Source: Microbacterium arabinogalactanolyticum (GTDB lineage Bacteria > Actinomycetota > Actinomycetes > Actinomycetales > Microbacteriaceae). From it: 64,000 nucleotides of DNA. Made by a program: the position numbers and the translations under genes. Under the pieces are notes generated by a model. It was not told the DNA's origin, did no database searches, and saw only the letters and a program-made list of their open reading frames with translations. Location: assembly GCF_030268005.1 (NCBI RefSeq), contig NZ_BRZC01000007.1, positions 1,139,611 to 1,203,610 of the forward strand. The letters are read 5' to 3'. This document shows positions 32,244 to 40,703 of the stretch, piece after piece; within the stretch, counting starts at the first letter, position 1, and each line of letters begins with the position of its first letter.

Positions 32244-33527
32244 TCAGCCGGCCTTGCAGATGGCGCCGTCGGTGATGGCCTTCGCATACTGCTCGGCGGT
32301 GAAGGGCAGGCCGAAGTCCGGAGCGGTCTCGCCCTTCGCGGCCGGCGCCTTCGACGCGATCGCGGCGAGCTCCCACGCCAGGTAGGCTGCGAAGCCGCCG
32401 CCGGCGCTGGAATCGTTCAACGTGACAGCCACGGTGAAGCCGGTCGCAGGGTCGGAGTACGCGGCGGTCGCGTATCCGGGGACCCAGCCATGCTGGCCCA
32501 CCATCGATCCGACAAGATACGCGCCGCCGGTGGCCTGGAACCACGCCGGCGCGTTCGCCGCGGCCGGCAACGGCTTCTCGAAACGGCCCGGCTTGGCGTC
32601 CTTGTCGCGCAGTGCCTGGCGCGCCTCGGCCTGTGCGTAGCGGCCCAGGTCCTCGATCGTGGACACAGCGCCGGAGTCGGTGAAGCCGATGCTCGAGGAG
32701 CTCTTGGTGATGTCGACCGGTGCGGCGCAGTTGTAGCCGCCACCCTCCGCGGGCGGCAGATACGCGCCCTTCAGCGCCGGCGAGGGCTCGGGCTCCGCGG
32801 CCGCCGGAGACGGCAGCGACGTCGATTCGAGGCCCAGCGGGGTCGTCACGTACTTCTTGATGAGCTGTGAGGCGGTCAGCCCCGACTCGCGCTCGAGGGC
32901 GAGGCCCAGCATCAGGTAGTTCGCGTCGGAGTCGCGGTACGCCGTGTGAGCGGGACCGCGCTGCTGGCCGAGACCGAAGCTCGCCAGCTGCAGCGGCGCC
33001 CACTGGCGATCGGGGGTGTTCAGCCAGTACGGCTTCGCCGTCTCGGCCGAGGACCCCACGCCGCTCGTGCCGTTGCACAGGTCGAGCAGGGTGATGTCGC
33101 CCAGGTCCGCGACGCCGGAGACGTACTTCGGTACCTTGGCGTCGAGCTTGATGTCACCGGCATCCGCCATGCCGTACAGCACGTCGCAGGTCATCATGCG
33201 GGTCACCGCCGCGATGCGGAACGACATGTCCTTGGTGACCTTGGTCTTGTCGCCGGCGGCCTGGGTGCCGACGCCCGTCACCCACTGGCCGCTCCATGGC
33301 ACCCACACGCCTACGATCGCGCCTGATGAGCCGGTGGCGGTCATCGCCTGCTGGACTGCGGTCTGCAGCTGCGCGGTCATGTCGTCGGGAAGCGGCCCCG
33401 CGGCCTGCTTCGGCGGCGTGTAGGTGAGGTCGGGCTGCGATGATCCCGTGCATCCGGTGAGAGCGAGAGCAAGGGCGACGGCGCCGACGACGGCGGCACG
33501 CAGGCGGCGCGGCGAACGAAGATGCAT
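32244..33527 (-). CDS. Serine-hydrolase (beta-lactamase fold) lipoprotein with degenerate active site
   Basis: A 427-residue lipoprotein (lipobox ALALTGCTGSS) of the class C beta-lactamase/DD-peptidase fold. It keeps the structural context but not the catalytic residues: the SxxK motif is replaced by AVTR within SFRIAAVTRMMTCD, and the YxN motif region reads DSDANYLMLG, lacking the tyrosine. A QHGWVPGY segment corresponds to the third motif. Enzymatic activity is therefore doubtful; it may bind peptidoglycan or another ligand. Flanked by unrelated genes and probably monocistronic. Confidence 0.8.
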   Translation of the reverse strand: MHLRSPRRLRAAVVGAVALALALTGCTGSSQPDLTYTPPKQAAGPLPDDMTAQLQTAVQQAMTATGSSGAIVGVWVPWSGQWVTGVGTQAAGDKTKVTKDMSFRIAAVTRMMTCDVLYGMADAGDIKLDAKVPKYVSGVADLGDITLLDLCNGTSGVGSSAETAKPYWLNTPDRQWAPLQLASFGLGQQRGPAHTAYRDSDANYLMLGLALERESGLTASQLIKKYVTTPLGLESTSLPSPAAAEPEPSPALKGAYLPPAEGGGYNCAAPVDITKSSSSIGFTDSGAVSTIEDLGRYAQAEARQALRDKDAKPGRFEKPLPAAANAPAWFQATGGAYLVGSMVGQHGWVPGYATAAYSDPATGFTVAVTLNDSSAGGGFAAYLAWELAAIASKAPAAKGETAPDFGLPFTAEQYAKAITDGAICKAG

Positions 33528-33589
33528 GTATCGACTCTCCCGGGGTTGGACCCTCCGAGTCTAGAGTGCGGATGCTGGGAGCACGCCCC

Positions 33590-34981
33590 TCAGGCCTTCG
33601 CGACCTGCTCGGCCTGCCTGGCCTCCCACGCCTCGCGCATGAAGCGGCGCACGTCCTCGTCCACCTGGATGTCGCGCGGCCGCAGCGGCCGGGACAGGTA
33701 CAGGCCGTCGAGTGAGGTGAGTCTCGACAGCGCCACATACGTCTGGCCGGGCGCGAACGCCCCCGACCCGAGATCGACGATCGCCCGATCGTAGGTCTTG
33801 CCCTGCGATTTGTGGATCGTCACCGCCCAGGCCAGTCGCAGCGGGAACTGCGTGAACTCGGCGACCACCTCGCGGGAGAGCGTCTTGGTGCCCGGGTTGT
33901 AGGCGTACCGTAGCCTCTCCCAGACCGCCGGCTCGACGTCGAACTCGTCGCCGTCGATGTCCACCCGCACAGTGCCGCCGAGGATGCGGGTGACCGTGCC
34001 GATCGAGCCGTTGACCCAGCGCGGCGGCTCGCCCTGCATTCCCACGTCGTTGCGCAGGAACATCACCTGCGCGCCGACCTTGAGCTTCAGCTCGGCATCC
34101 GCGGGGTAGTTGCCCTCGCCACGACCGAAATCGCCGCTGACCTCGGCGTGCGCGGTCTGCTCGCGCCCGCCGAGAGCGGCGAGATGGCGGCTGTTGATGC
34201 TGTTGACGATGTCGTTGCGGGTCGCGAGCGTGATGATCGGCGGCTCGCCCGGCTCGGGGTCGGGAGGCGTGCGTGCCCCGCGCTCGTTCAGCACGTCCGC
34301 GATGTCCTTGGTCACCCGGCCGTATCGCACGGCGTTCAGCATCGACTTGAACCCGTCGTCGGACTGCCGGTGGATCTGCACCAGCTCGTGCACGTGCAGC
34401 TTCGCGCCGTGCTCGCCGATGTCCAGCATCCCGCCGTCGTCGCCGGCGAGTCCGCCGGTCCAGACCTTCGCGTCGAAGAACCAGAACGACCGGTAGTGGT
34501 CCTGGATGTAGCGCAGCTCGTCGCCCCGCGGTGGCACGGGCGCCAGCTGGTAGGGGTCTCCGAACATGACCACCTGCACGCCGCCGAACGGGATGCCGCG
34601 CTTGCCCCGCGCCTGGCGCAGAGACCTGTCGATCGCGTCCATCAGGTCGGCGTTCACCATCGAGATCTCATCGATCACGAGCGTCTGGATGGCGTTGAGG
34701 ATGCGGCGGGTGGCGTCCGACTGCTCGATCTCGCTCTCGGCGATCAGCCCGATCGGCAGGCGGAACAGCGAGTGGATCGTCTGACCCTCGACATTCAGCG
34801 CGGCCACGCCGGTCGGTGCGCAGATCGCGATCTGCTTCTGGGTGTTCCAGGCGAAGTGCTGCAGCAGGGTCGACTTGCCCGTACCGGCCCGGCCCGTGAT
34901 GAACACGTGCTCGTCGGTGTCCTCGATCAGACGGAACAGCGCCTGCTGTTCATCGGAGAGGGTCACGGACACGCACCCCAT
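33590..34981 (-). CDS. PIF1-like/AAA helicase
   Basis: A 463-residue superfamily 1B helicase. Walker A is FITGRAGTGKST (Lys near residue 36), motif Ia CAPTGVAALNVEGQTIHSL, Walker B LVIDEISMVNADLMDAID, motif III VVMFGDPYQLAP, and the C-terminal AWAVTIHKSQGKTYD with YVALSRLTS are all typical of PIF1/RecD-type 5'-3' helicases. I use the ATG at 34981; a GTG five codons later would also fit. Stand-alone proteins of this kind occur in many bacteria, and the role, perhaps in resolving DNA structures, is not settled. Confidence 0.88.
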   Translation of the reverse strand: MGCVSVTLSDEQQALFRLIEDTDEHVFITGRAGTGKSTLLQHFAWNTQKQIAICAPTGVAALNVEGQTIHSLFRLPIGLIAESEIEQSDATRRILNAIQTLVIDEISMVNADLMDAIDRSLRQARGKRGIPFGGVQVVMFGDPYQLAPVPPRGDELRYIQDHYRSFWFFDAKVWTGGLAGDDGGMLDIGEHGAKLHVHELVQIHRQSDDGFKSMLNAVRYGRVTKDIADVLNERGARTPPDPEPGEPPIITLATRNDIVNSINSRHLAALGGREQTAHAEVSGDFGRGEGNYPADAELKLKVGAQVMFLRNDVGMQGEPPRWVNGSIGTVTRILGGTVRVDIDGDEFDVEPAVWERLRYAYNPGTKTLSREVVAEFTQFPLRLAWAVTIHKSQGKTYDRAIVDLGSGAFAPGQTYVALSRLTSLDGLYLSRPLRPRDIQVDEDVRRFMREAWEARQAEQVAKA

Positions 34982-35042
34982 GTTAAGTCCTCTGTGTCGC
35001 CGCTCGGCTCCGTCCCAGCCCCCGCTCCCTAGACTTGTCGGC

Positions 35043-36116
35043 ATGATGCAGGGTCGGGGGGTGTCACGGCGACGTTCTGCGCTCCGCACCGACCTGACGA
35101 TCCTCGGGGTCGTGGGGGTGCTGCTCATCGCTGCGCTGGGCGCCGGAGGCATGTCGCTGTACCAGCAGGTGTACAGCCCGTCCGCCTTCGTGCAGCGCTA
35201 TCTCGACCTGCTCGCCTCCGGCCGTGCGGCCGACGCGCTTCAGGTGCCGGGCGTCTCGGTGGACCTGTCCATCAAGAAGGACACCGACATCCATGCCACC
35301 GCATCCGAGGCGCTGCTGCGCACCGCCGCCCTCGCGCAGCTGACCGACTACACCGTCACCTCCGAGACGCAGAAGGGCGGCGTGTACCGCGTCTCGACCG
35401 CGTACCGCGCTGGCGGCGTGCGCGGCACCTCCACCTACCGGGTGGTGCAGGACGGCTGGGTGGGCGTTGTCCCCAACTGGCGGTTCGAGCGCAGCCCGAT
35501 CGCCGAGGTCGAGCTCACCGTGCGCGGCGCGGACGTCTTCAAGGTGAACGGCTTCGAGCTGGACCGCCGCCAGGTGTCGGACAAGGGCGCAGGCGCTTCG
35601 CCGCTCGATCCGCTGCATCTGCTGGTCTTCACTCCCGGGGCGTACTCGGTGACCGTCGACACGCCGATCGCCGCGACCCCCGGCGTGCGCGTGCTCGCCG
35701 ACAAGGCGCTCGCGCACACGCCGGTCGACGTGCAGGCGCAGCCGACCCCCAAGTTCACCGAGCTCGTGCAGCAGCGCGTCGGGGAGTTCCTCACCGCCTG
35801 CGCCACCCAGCAGGTGCTGCTGCCGACCGCCTGCCCGTTCGGGCTCGAGGTCTCCAACCGGCTGGCGGACGGCTCGCTGCCGAAGTGGTCGATCACGCAG
35901 CAGCCTGTGGTGACCGTGGTTCCCGACGGCGCGAACTGGAAGATCCCCCCGACGGATGCGGTCGCGCACATCGTGGTCTCGATCAAGTCCGTCTTCGACG
36001 GCTCGGTGCGCAAGGTGTCCGAGGACGTGCCCTTCCAGATCGACGGCACGATCAGCATCCAGCCCGACGGCACCGCCTCCATCCGGGTCGGCTCCCCGAA
36101 CATCGACCCCGAATAG
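35043..36116 (+). CDS. Membrane-anchored extracytoplasmic protein of unknown function
   Basis: A 357-residue protein with a short basic N-terminus (RGVSRRRSALRTD), one membrane segment (LTILGVVGVLLIAALGAGGM) and a long extracytoplasmic part of beta-rich, Thr/Val-rich character. FVQRYLDLLASGRAADAL at the start of this part resembles NTF2-like/DUF4878-type domains; a second half begins near CATQQVLLPTACPFG with a likely disulphide. Function unknown. Divergent from the helicase gene and convergent with copD-ctaG. Confidence 0.65.
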   Translation: MMQGRGVSRRRSALRTDLTILGVVGVLLIAALGAGGMSLYQQVYSPSAFVQRYLDLLASGRAADALQVPGVSVDLSIKKDTDIHATASEALLRTAALAQLTDYTVTSETQKGGVYRVSTAYRAGGVRGTSTYRVVQDGWVGVVPNWRFERSPIAEVELTVRGADVFKVNGFELDRRQVSDKGAGASPLDPLHLLVFTPGAYSVTVDTPIAATPGVRVLADKALAHTPVDVQAQPTPKFTELVQQRVGEFLTACATQQVLLPTACPFGLEVSNRLADGSLPKWSITQQPVVTVVPDGANWKIPPTDAVAHIVVSIKSVFDGSVRKVSEDVPFQIDGTISIQPDGTASIRVGSPNIDPE

Positions 36117-36137
36117 CCTCGCTGCAGCCGGCGCAGA

Positions 36138-38138
36138 TCAGGACCGCGATGCGGCGCGGCGGTCCTGATCGGCCAGCTTCGAGAGCCGGGCGTTGTACTC
36201 CTCGAGTTCGGCGTCCCCGTCACGGTCGGCGGCGCGATCACTGCGGCGCTGCAGCCGGTCATCCGACCGCGACCACTGGATCGCGACCGTGATCGCGAGG
36301 ATCAGGGTGGGGATCTCGCCCACCGACCAGGCGATGCCGCCGCCGATGTACTGATCCTCCATGGGCGTCGGGCCCCAGGTGCGGCCCATCGAGCCGAACC
36401 ATTCGGCGACCATGAGCCCGTTCTGCATCATCAGCGCCATGCCGAAGAACGCGTGCATGGCCATCACGGCGATCAGGGTGATCAGGCGTCCCGCGTGCGG
36501 CAGGCGGTACGGCACCGGGTCGACGCCGACCAGCGACATCACGAACAGGTAGCCGGAGATGAGGAAGTGGATGACCATCCACTCGTGCCCGAGATGGTCG
36601 TACAGCGACCAGCGCACCAGGTCGGTGAAGTAGAAGGCCCACAGCGAGACGATGAAGATCGCGGCCGCGACGATCGGATGCGTGATCACCCGGGAGAACG
36701 GCGAGTGCACCGCCCACATGATCCACTCACGGGCGCCGCGGGTGCCGTCCTCGCGCTTGTGGATCGCGCGCAGCGCCAGCGTGATCGGCGCGCCGCTGAC
36801 CAGCAGCAGCGGGATCGCCATGCTCAGCACCATGTGCCCGGCCATGTGCACGCTGAACAGGTACTCCTGGTACGCGTTGAGCGGGCCCGACGTGACCCAC
36901 AGCAGCAGGAGCATCCCCGAGAGCCAGAAGATCGTGCGATGCACGGGCCAGGCGTCCCCGCGCCGGCGCAGGCGGACGACGCCGGCGATGTAGAAGAACA
37001 CCGCGAAGCCGATCACGACCGCCCAGAGCACGTCGATGTCGTAGGAGGTGAACCAGCGGTCGAGCGTCAGCTCGGGAGGCAGGGGCGAATCGGTCAGCCG
37101 CTGAGCCGCGGTCGGATTGGCGGGGGCTTCCTCACCGACGGGCGGAGGCGTGCGTGCCAGCGCCGCGGCGGCGCCGGATGCCATACCCATCAGCAGCAGC
37201 TCGCCCAGGATGAGCGTCCAGAACGACCGCTTCTCGTCCGCGCCGCTGAACCGGGGGATGAGCCTGCGGCGGTACCACGCGCCGAACAGGCCCAGGCACA
37301 GCAGCAGGATCGCCTTGCCGAGCACGATCAGGCCGTAGGGCGAGAACAGCTCGCTCCAGCTGCCGAGGGCGACGACGGTGCGGGCGATGCCCGAGACGGC
37401 GACGACGATGAAGGCGATCAGCGCGATCGAGGAGTACCTCTCGACGAGGACCGGGAGGTCCAGGGCATCCGTCTTCTTCTTGCTCGTGGCCTTCGCGGCG
37501 CTGCGCAGGACGATCAGCAGCAGGATGCCGCCTACCCAGGCGGCGGCCCCGAGCGTGTGCAGCAGGATCGCGTTGACCGCGATGTTGTGGCCCTCCACGT
37601 CGCCGGAGTGCCCCTGCGTCGCAAGCGGGAGGAAGGATGCCGCGGCGAGGCCGGCGGTGATGAGCGTGCCGGTCCAGCTGCGCCAGCCGAAGGCCAGCAG
37701 CGTGATCACGGCGCCCATCAGCACGGTGATCAGCCAGGCCTGACCCAGCGGGAGCGTGAGCAGGAACGTGCCGAGCTGCTCGCCGAAGGTGCGGTCGGCG
37801 GAGAGCTTGGGATTGAAGGCCGCGAGCAGCGTCATCCCGGCGGCGATCGCCGAGCTGACCGTGAAGATCGCCGCGCCCACGGATGCCGTGTCGAGAGCGA
37901 TGTCGAAGGGGCGCGAACCGCTGCGCAGCCCGAACAGTGCGAGCACCAGGGAGCCCAACATGGCCGCGCCCGCGAGGTTCGCGATCAGCTTGACGGCCGG
38001 CAGCCCCCACATCACGATGGGCCCCGGATCCAGGAGCTTGGGCGGCACGGCGCCGCCGCCAACGACGAGCGCCGCGATCAGGCCGAACGCCGCGCCGGCG
38101 AGGAGGATCGCGAGGCCGACGAGACGGTACGACTTCAC
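36138..38138 (-). CDS. Fused CopD copper-uptake and CtaG cytochrome-oxidase assembly protein
   Basis: A 666-residue membrane protein joining two families. Residues 1 to about 330 form the CopD domain (nine hydrophobic segments, GHSGDVEGHNIAVNAILLHT and LGAAAWVGGILL). The C-terminal half is the caa3-type CtaG domain with SVHMAGHMVLSMAIPLLLVS, THPIVAAAIFIVSLWAFYFT and HEWMVIHFLISGYLF, rich in His/Met expected to handle copper. It would move copper into or across the membrane for oxidase maturation. Such fusions are characteristic of actinobacteria. Confidence 0.92.
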   Translation of the reverse strand: MKSYRLVGLAILLAGAAFGLIAALVVGGGAVPPKLLDPGPIVMWGLPAVKLIANLAGAAMLGSLVLALFGLRSGSRPFDIALDTASVGAAIFTVSSAIAAGMTLLAAFNPKLSADRTFGEQLGTFLLTLPLGQAWLITVLMGAVITLLAFGWRSWTGTLITAGLAAASFLPLATQGHSGDVEGHNIAVNAILLHTLGAAAWVGGILLLIVLRSAAKATSKKKTDALDLPVLVERYSSIALIAFIVVAVSGIARTVVALGSWSELFSPYGLIVLGKAILLLCLGLFGAWYRRRLIPRFSGADEKRSFWTLILGELLLMGMASGAAAALARTPPPVGEEAPANPTAAQRLTDSPLPPELTLDRWFTSYDIDVLWAVVIGFAVFFYIAGVVRLRRRGDAWPVHRTIFWLSGMLLLLWVTSGPLNAYQEYLFSVHMAGHMVLSMAIPLLLVSGAPITLALRAIHKREDGTRGAREWIMWAVHSPFSRVITHPIVAAAIFIVSLWAFYFTDLVRWSLYDHLGHEWMVIHFLISGYLFVMSLVGVDPVPYRLPHAGRLITLIAVMAMHAFFGMALMMQNGLMVAEWFGSMGRTWGPTPMEDQYIGGGIAWSVGEIPTLILAITVAIQWSRSDDRLQRRSDRAADRDGDAELEEYNARLSKLADQDRRAASRS

Positions 38139-38244
38139 CCCTCCAGCCTACGGCGGTTGCCTGTGGACGAGGATCCGAAGCCGTACGTGCGGCACGCGGG
38201 CGTGCGTGCCCGGTGGCGCGGCATCGGCACACGCCGGGCACGCA

Positions 38245-38272
38245 GAAGGCCGCCCCCGCAGGGACGGCCTTC
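38245..38272 (-). terminator. Terminator hairpin after the HU gene
   Basis: On the minus strand GAAGGCCGTCCC pairs with GGGCGGCCTTC (positions 38245-38272, one bulged base). It starts 15 bases after the HU stop codon (38287) and precedes the copD-ctaG gene, which reads in the same direction. Confidence 0.75.
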
Positions 38273-38286
38273 GTGGTGGTGCGGTC

Positions 38287-38574
38287 TTACTTGACAGCAG
38301 CCTTCAGCTTGGAGCCGGCGGTCACCTTGACGCGCTTGCCAGCGGGGATCTTGATCTCGGCGCCGGTCTGCGGGTTGCGGCCGGTGCGGGCGGCGGTGGC
38401 CACCTGCTCGAACGAGATCCAGCCCGGGATCGAGACCTTGCTGCCCTTGGCGACAGCGTCGGAGACGGTGCCGAACAGCGAGTCGAGGACGCGCGAAACA
38501 GTGGCCTGGCTCTCGCCGGTGGCGGAAGCGATGCTCGCGACGAGCTCGGTCTTGGTGATGGACTTGTCAGCCAT
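38287..38574 (-). CDS. hup: HU-family nucleoid protein
   Basis: A 95-residue DNA-bending protein: MADKSITKTELVASIASATG at the N-terminus, the core VSIPGWISFEQVATAARTGR, and the beta-arm NPQTGAEIKIPAGKRVKVTA. Unlike the longer mycobacterial HU there is no lysine-rich C-terminal tail. It is transcribed alone, with a terminator hairpin downstream and about 370 bases of non-coding DNA upstream. Confidence 0.96.
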   Translation of the reverse strand: MADKSITKTELVASIASATGESQATVSRVLDSLFGTVSDAVAKGSKVSIPGWISFEQVATAARTGRNPQTGAEIKIPAGKRVKVTAGSKLKAAVK

Positions 38575-38670
38575 GTCATCCTCCAGCGACGACGGTCCGT
38601 CGCATCGTGTTGATTTCGGAGTTCCCCCCGTCGGTCGATCGACCGCCTCGAATGTATCAACCACAACCGA

Positions 38671-38697
38671 CAAAACCGCGTCATTTCGCGGGTTTTG
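38671..38697. repeat. Imperfect hairpin upstream of the HU gene
   Basis: CAAAACCGCG (38671-38680) and CGCGGGTTTTG (38687-38697) form a stem with one bulge. It lies about 100 bases upstream of the HU start inside the 369-base non-coding stretch 38575-38943, which otherwise holds the AACAGGAGAAT element (38791-38862), the rpsN terminator (38901-38930) and no credible gene. Confidence 0.5.
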
Positions 38698-38790
38698 GCA
38701 TGTTTCTCGGCGTTTCCATTCACTTCAGTCACATCAGTCACAGGTTCGCGTGGTCACCGGCATCCGTCCGGCCCAGCCCCGCATCCGAAA

Positions 38791-38862
38791 ACAGGAGAAT
38801 CGCCCGGAACAGGAGAATCCCATGCAGCATCCTCATGTTTCGGGCGATTCTCCTGTTCCGGG
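38791..38862. repeat. Intergenic element with two mutually exclusive hairpins (word AACAGGAGAAT)
   Basis: One right arm, CGGGCGATTCTCCTGT plus TCCGGG (38841-38862), is complementary over 16 bases to each of two overlapping left arms: ACAGGAGAATCGCCCG (38791-38806) and CCCGGAACAGGAGAAT (38803-38818). Only one of the two perfect stems can form at a time. It lies downstream of the rpsN operon and its terminator. Confidence 0.8.
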
Positions 38863-38900
38863 CGACACGCACACCCGGGCACGGACTCCAGGTACGCGTA

Positions 38901-38930
38901 AGGGGCGAGGATCCGAAGACCCTCGCCCCT
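38901..38930 (-). terminator. Terminator of the rpmB-rpmG-rpsN operon
   Basis: AGGGGCGAGG (38901-38910) and CCTCGCCCCT (38921-38930) make a perfect 10 bp stem with a 10-base loop, starting 14 bases after the rpsN stop. No T tract follows on the minus strand. Confidence 0.8.
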
Positions 38931-38943
38931 TTCAAGCGGATAC

Positions 38944-39249
38944 TTACCAGCTCGACTTGGTGATACCGGGCAGCTCGCCGCGGTGCGCCATGTCACGGAA
39001 GCGGACACGCGAGATGCCGAACTTCGTGAGGACACCACGGGGGCGGCCGTCGATGGCGTCACGCGAACGCACGCGAACCGGCGACGCGTTGCGCGGCAGC
39101 TTCTGCAGGCCGATGCGGGCGGCCTCGCGGGCCTCATCGGTGGCGTTCGGGTCGACCAGGGTCTTCTTCAGCTCGGCACGACGCTCCGCGTAGCGGGCGA
39201 CGATGACCTTGCGCTGCTCGTTCTTGGCGATCTTGCTCTTCTTGGCCAT
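38944..39249 (-). CDS. rpsN: Ribosomal protein S14, zinc-free form
   Basis: A 101-residue small-subunit protein of the long type: [20 protein letters not shown] at the N-terminus and the signature [20 protein letters not shown] near the C-terminus, ending [10 protein letters not shown]. There are no cysteines, so it is the C-minus paralogue type that does not need zinc. Third gene of the rpmB-rpmG-rpsN operon, three bases after rpmG. Confidence 0.97.
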   Translation of the reverse strand: MAKKSKIAKNEQRKVIVARYAERRAELKKTLVDPNATDEAREAARIGLQKLPRNASPVRVRSRDAIDGRPRGVLTKFGISRVRFRDMAHRGELPGITKSSW

Positions 39250-39252
39250 GTC

Positions 39253-39423
39253 TTAACGCTCCTCTCGGAATTCGACGTGCTTACGGACCACCGGGTCGTA
39301 CTTCTTCAGCACGAGGCGGTCGGGGGTGTTGCGACGGTTCTTCTTGGTCACGTAGGTGTAACCGGTGCCTGCCGTCGAACGCAGCTTGATGATCGGACGG
39401 ATGTCCTGAGCCTTCTTGGCCAT
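39253..39423 (-). CDS. rpmG: Ribosomal protein L33, zinc-free form
   Basis: A 56-residue large-subunit protein: [20 protein letters not shown] at the start and [20 protein letters not shown] near the end. The CxxC pairs of zinc-binding L33 are absent. The start overlaps the rpmB stop by one base. Confidence 0.97.
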   Translation of the reverse strand: MAKKAQDIRPIIKLRSTAGTGYTYVTKKNRRNTPDRLVLKKYDPVVRKHVEFREER

Positions 39424-39659
39424 TAGAGCTTCACACCCTTCGCCTGGAGGTCCGCGACAACCTTCTCGATGCCACGAGCGTCGATCACCTTGATGCCCTT
39501 GGCGGACACGTTCAGCGTGATCTTGCGACCGAGCGACGGAACGAAGTAGGTCTTCTTCTGCACGTTCGGGTCGAAGCGGCGCTTCGTCCGGCGGTGCGAG
39601 TGCGAGACGTTGTGACCGAAGCCGGGAACAGCACCGGTCACCTGGCACACTGCTGCCAT
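39423..39659 (-). CDS. rpmB: Ribosomal protein L28
   Basis: A 78-residue large-subunit protein: [20 protein letters not shown] and [20 protein letters not shown] identify L28, ending [12 protein letters not shown]. It has a single cysteine and therefore no zinc ribbon. First gene of the operon, with an AGAAGGAG ribosome-binding site and a perfect hairpin just upstream of it. Confidence 0.97.
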   Translation of the reverse strand: MAAVCQVTGAVPGFGHNVSHSHRRTKRRFDPNVQKKTYFVPSLGRKITLNVSAKGIKVIDARGIEKVVADLQAKGVKL

Positions 39660-39679
39660 GTTGTGACTCCTTCTATACC

Positions 39680-39699
39680 GTGAGGCCGGACGGCCTCAC
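39680..39699 (-). promoter_or_regulatory. Hairpin in the rpmB leader
   Basis: GTGAGGCCG (39680-39688) and CGGCCTCAC (39691-39699) form a perfect 9 bp stem with a two-base loop, ending about seven bases upstream of the AGAAGGAG ribosome-binding site of rpmB. Its place suggests a role in the mRNA leader, for example autogenous control, but it could also be the terminator of the ABC importer operon that ends at 39819. Confidence 0.5.
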
Positions 39700-39818
39700 C
39701 CAAGATCCCTTGTCTGCATCCCACCCTCGAACACGGCCACAGAGCCGGGAGGAAGGAGTGGGACACGAACTGCGCACAGGAGTGTGCACAGACAAGGAGT
39801 CAGCTTACCAGAACCGGA

Positions 39819-40703
39819 TCACTTCTCCGAACCGGCCACCATGCCCTTGATGAAGTACTTCTGCAGCACCAGATAGACGATCAGCACCGGCAGGGCGGAG
39901 AGCAGGGATGCCGCCGCAGCGGCGCCCACGTCGCTCGAGGTGGTGGAGAAGAACGTCGCGGTCGCCGGCGCGATCGTGCGCATCTCCGGGCTGCGCATCA
40001 GGTAGACGCTCAGTGCGTAGTCGTTCCACACGTTCACGCTGGTGAGGATCACGACCGTGGCGGTGACCGGCTTGAGCATCGGGACCACCACGCGGAACAG
40101 CACCTGCACGGCGTTCGCGCCGTCGACCGACGCGGCCTCCTCGATCGAGATCGGCAGCCCGCGCATGAACGCGGTGTACAGGAAGATCGCCAGCGGCAGC
40201 TGCGTGGCGGTCATCACCAGGATCGTGCCCCAGTAGGTGTTGATGGCGTGCCACTGGCTCATCATCGAGTACAGCGGCACGAGGATCGACAGCGGCGGGA
40301 TCATGATGAGTCCCACCACGCCGGCCAGGACCAGCTTGTTGCCGATCGTGGGGCGCCGCGCCAGCGGGTAGGCGGCGAGGGCACCGAGCACGCACACGAG
40401 CACGGTGGCGCCGAGAGTGACGATCGCGCTGTTGCCGATCGCACGCAGGATGCCGCCCTGCTCGATCGCGGTGGCGAAGTTCTGCCAGTGGATGCCGGTG
40501 AACGGCGGCAGCCACTGCGAGGACAGGTCGCTGCGCGCCTTCATCGCCGAGGTGACGGTGATGTAGAACGGCAGCAGCTGCAGCACCACCGCGAGCAGCA
40601 CGCCCGCCCCGATCGCGAGGCGCGCGGGCCACGGCGAGCGCGGGGCGGATGCCGTGCGCCGGGCGTCGCCGGTGACCACGGATGCCGTGCTCGTCGCGCT
40701 CAC
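39819..40703 (-). CDS. Carbohydrate ABC transporter permease, second subunit (MalG type)
   Basis: A 294-residue membrane protein with six segments and the importer EAA loop EEAASVDGANAVQVLFRVVV followed by PMLKPV. The start is a GTG that overlaps the stop of the first permease gene (GTGA, 40700-40703); longer frames are not homologous. It pairs with the first permease and the binding protein in a CUT1-type sugar importer. The adjacent genes do not include an ATPase, so a shared MsiK-type ATPase elsewhere is expected. Confidence 0.93.
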   Translation of the reverse strand: MSATSTASVVTGDARRTASAPRSPWPARLAIGAGVLLAVVLQLLPFYITVTSAMKARSDLSSQWLPPFTGIHWQNFATAIEQGGILRAIGNSAIVTLGATVLVCVLGALAAYPLARRPTIGNKLVLAGVVGLIMIPPLSILVPLYSMMSQWHAINTYWGTILVMTATQLPLAIFLYTAFMRGLPISIEEAASVDGANAVQVLFRVVVPMLKPVTATVVILTSVNVWNDYALSVYLMRSPEMRTIAPATATFFSTTSSDVGAAAAASLLSALPVLIVYLVLQKYFIKGMVAGSEK

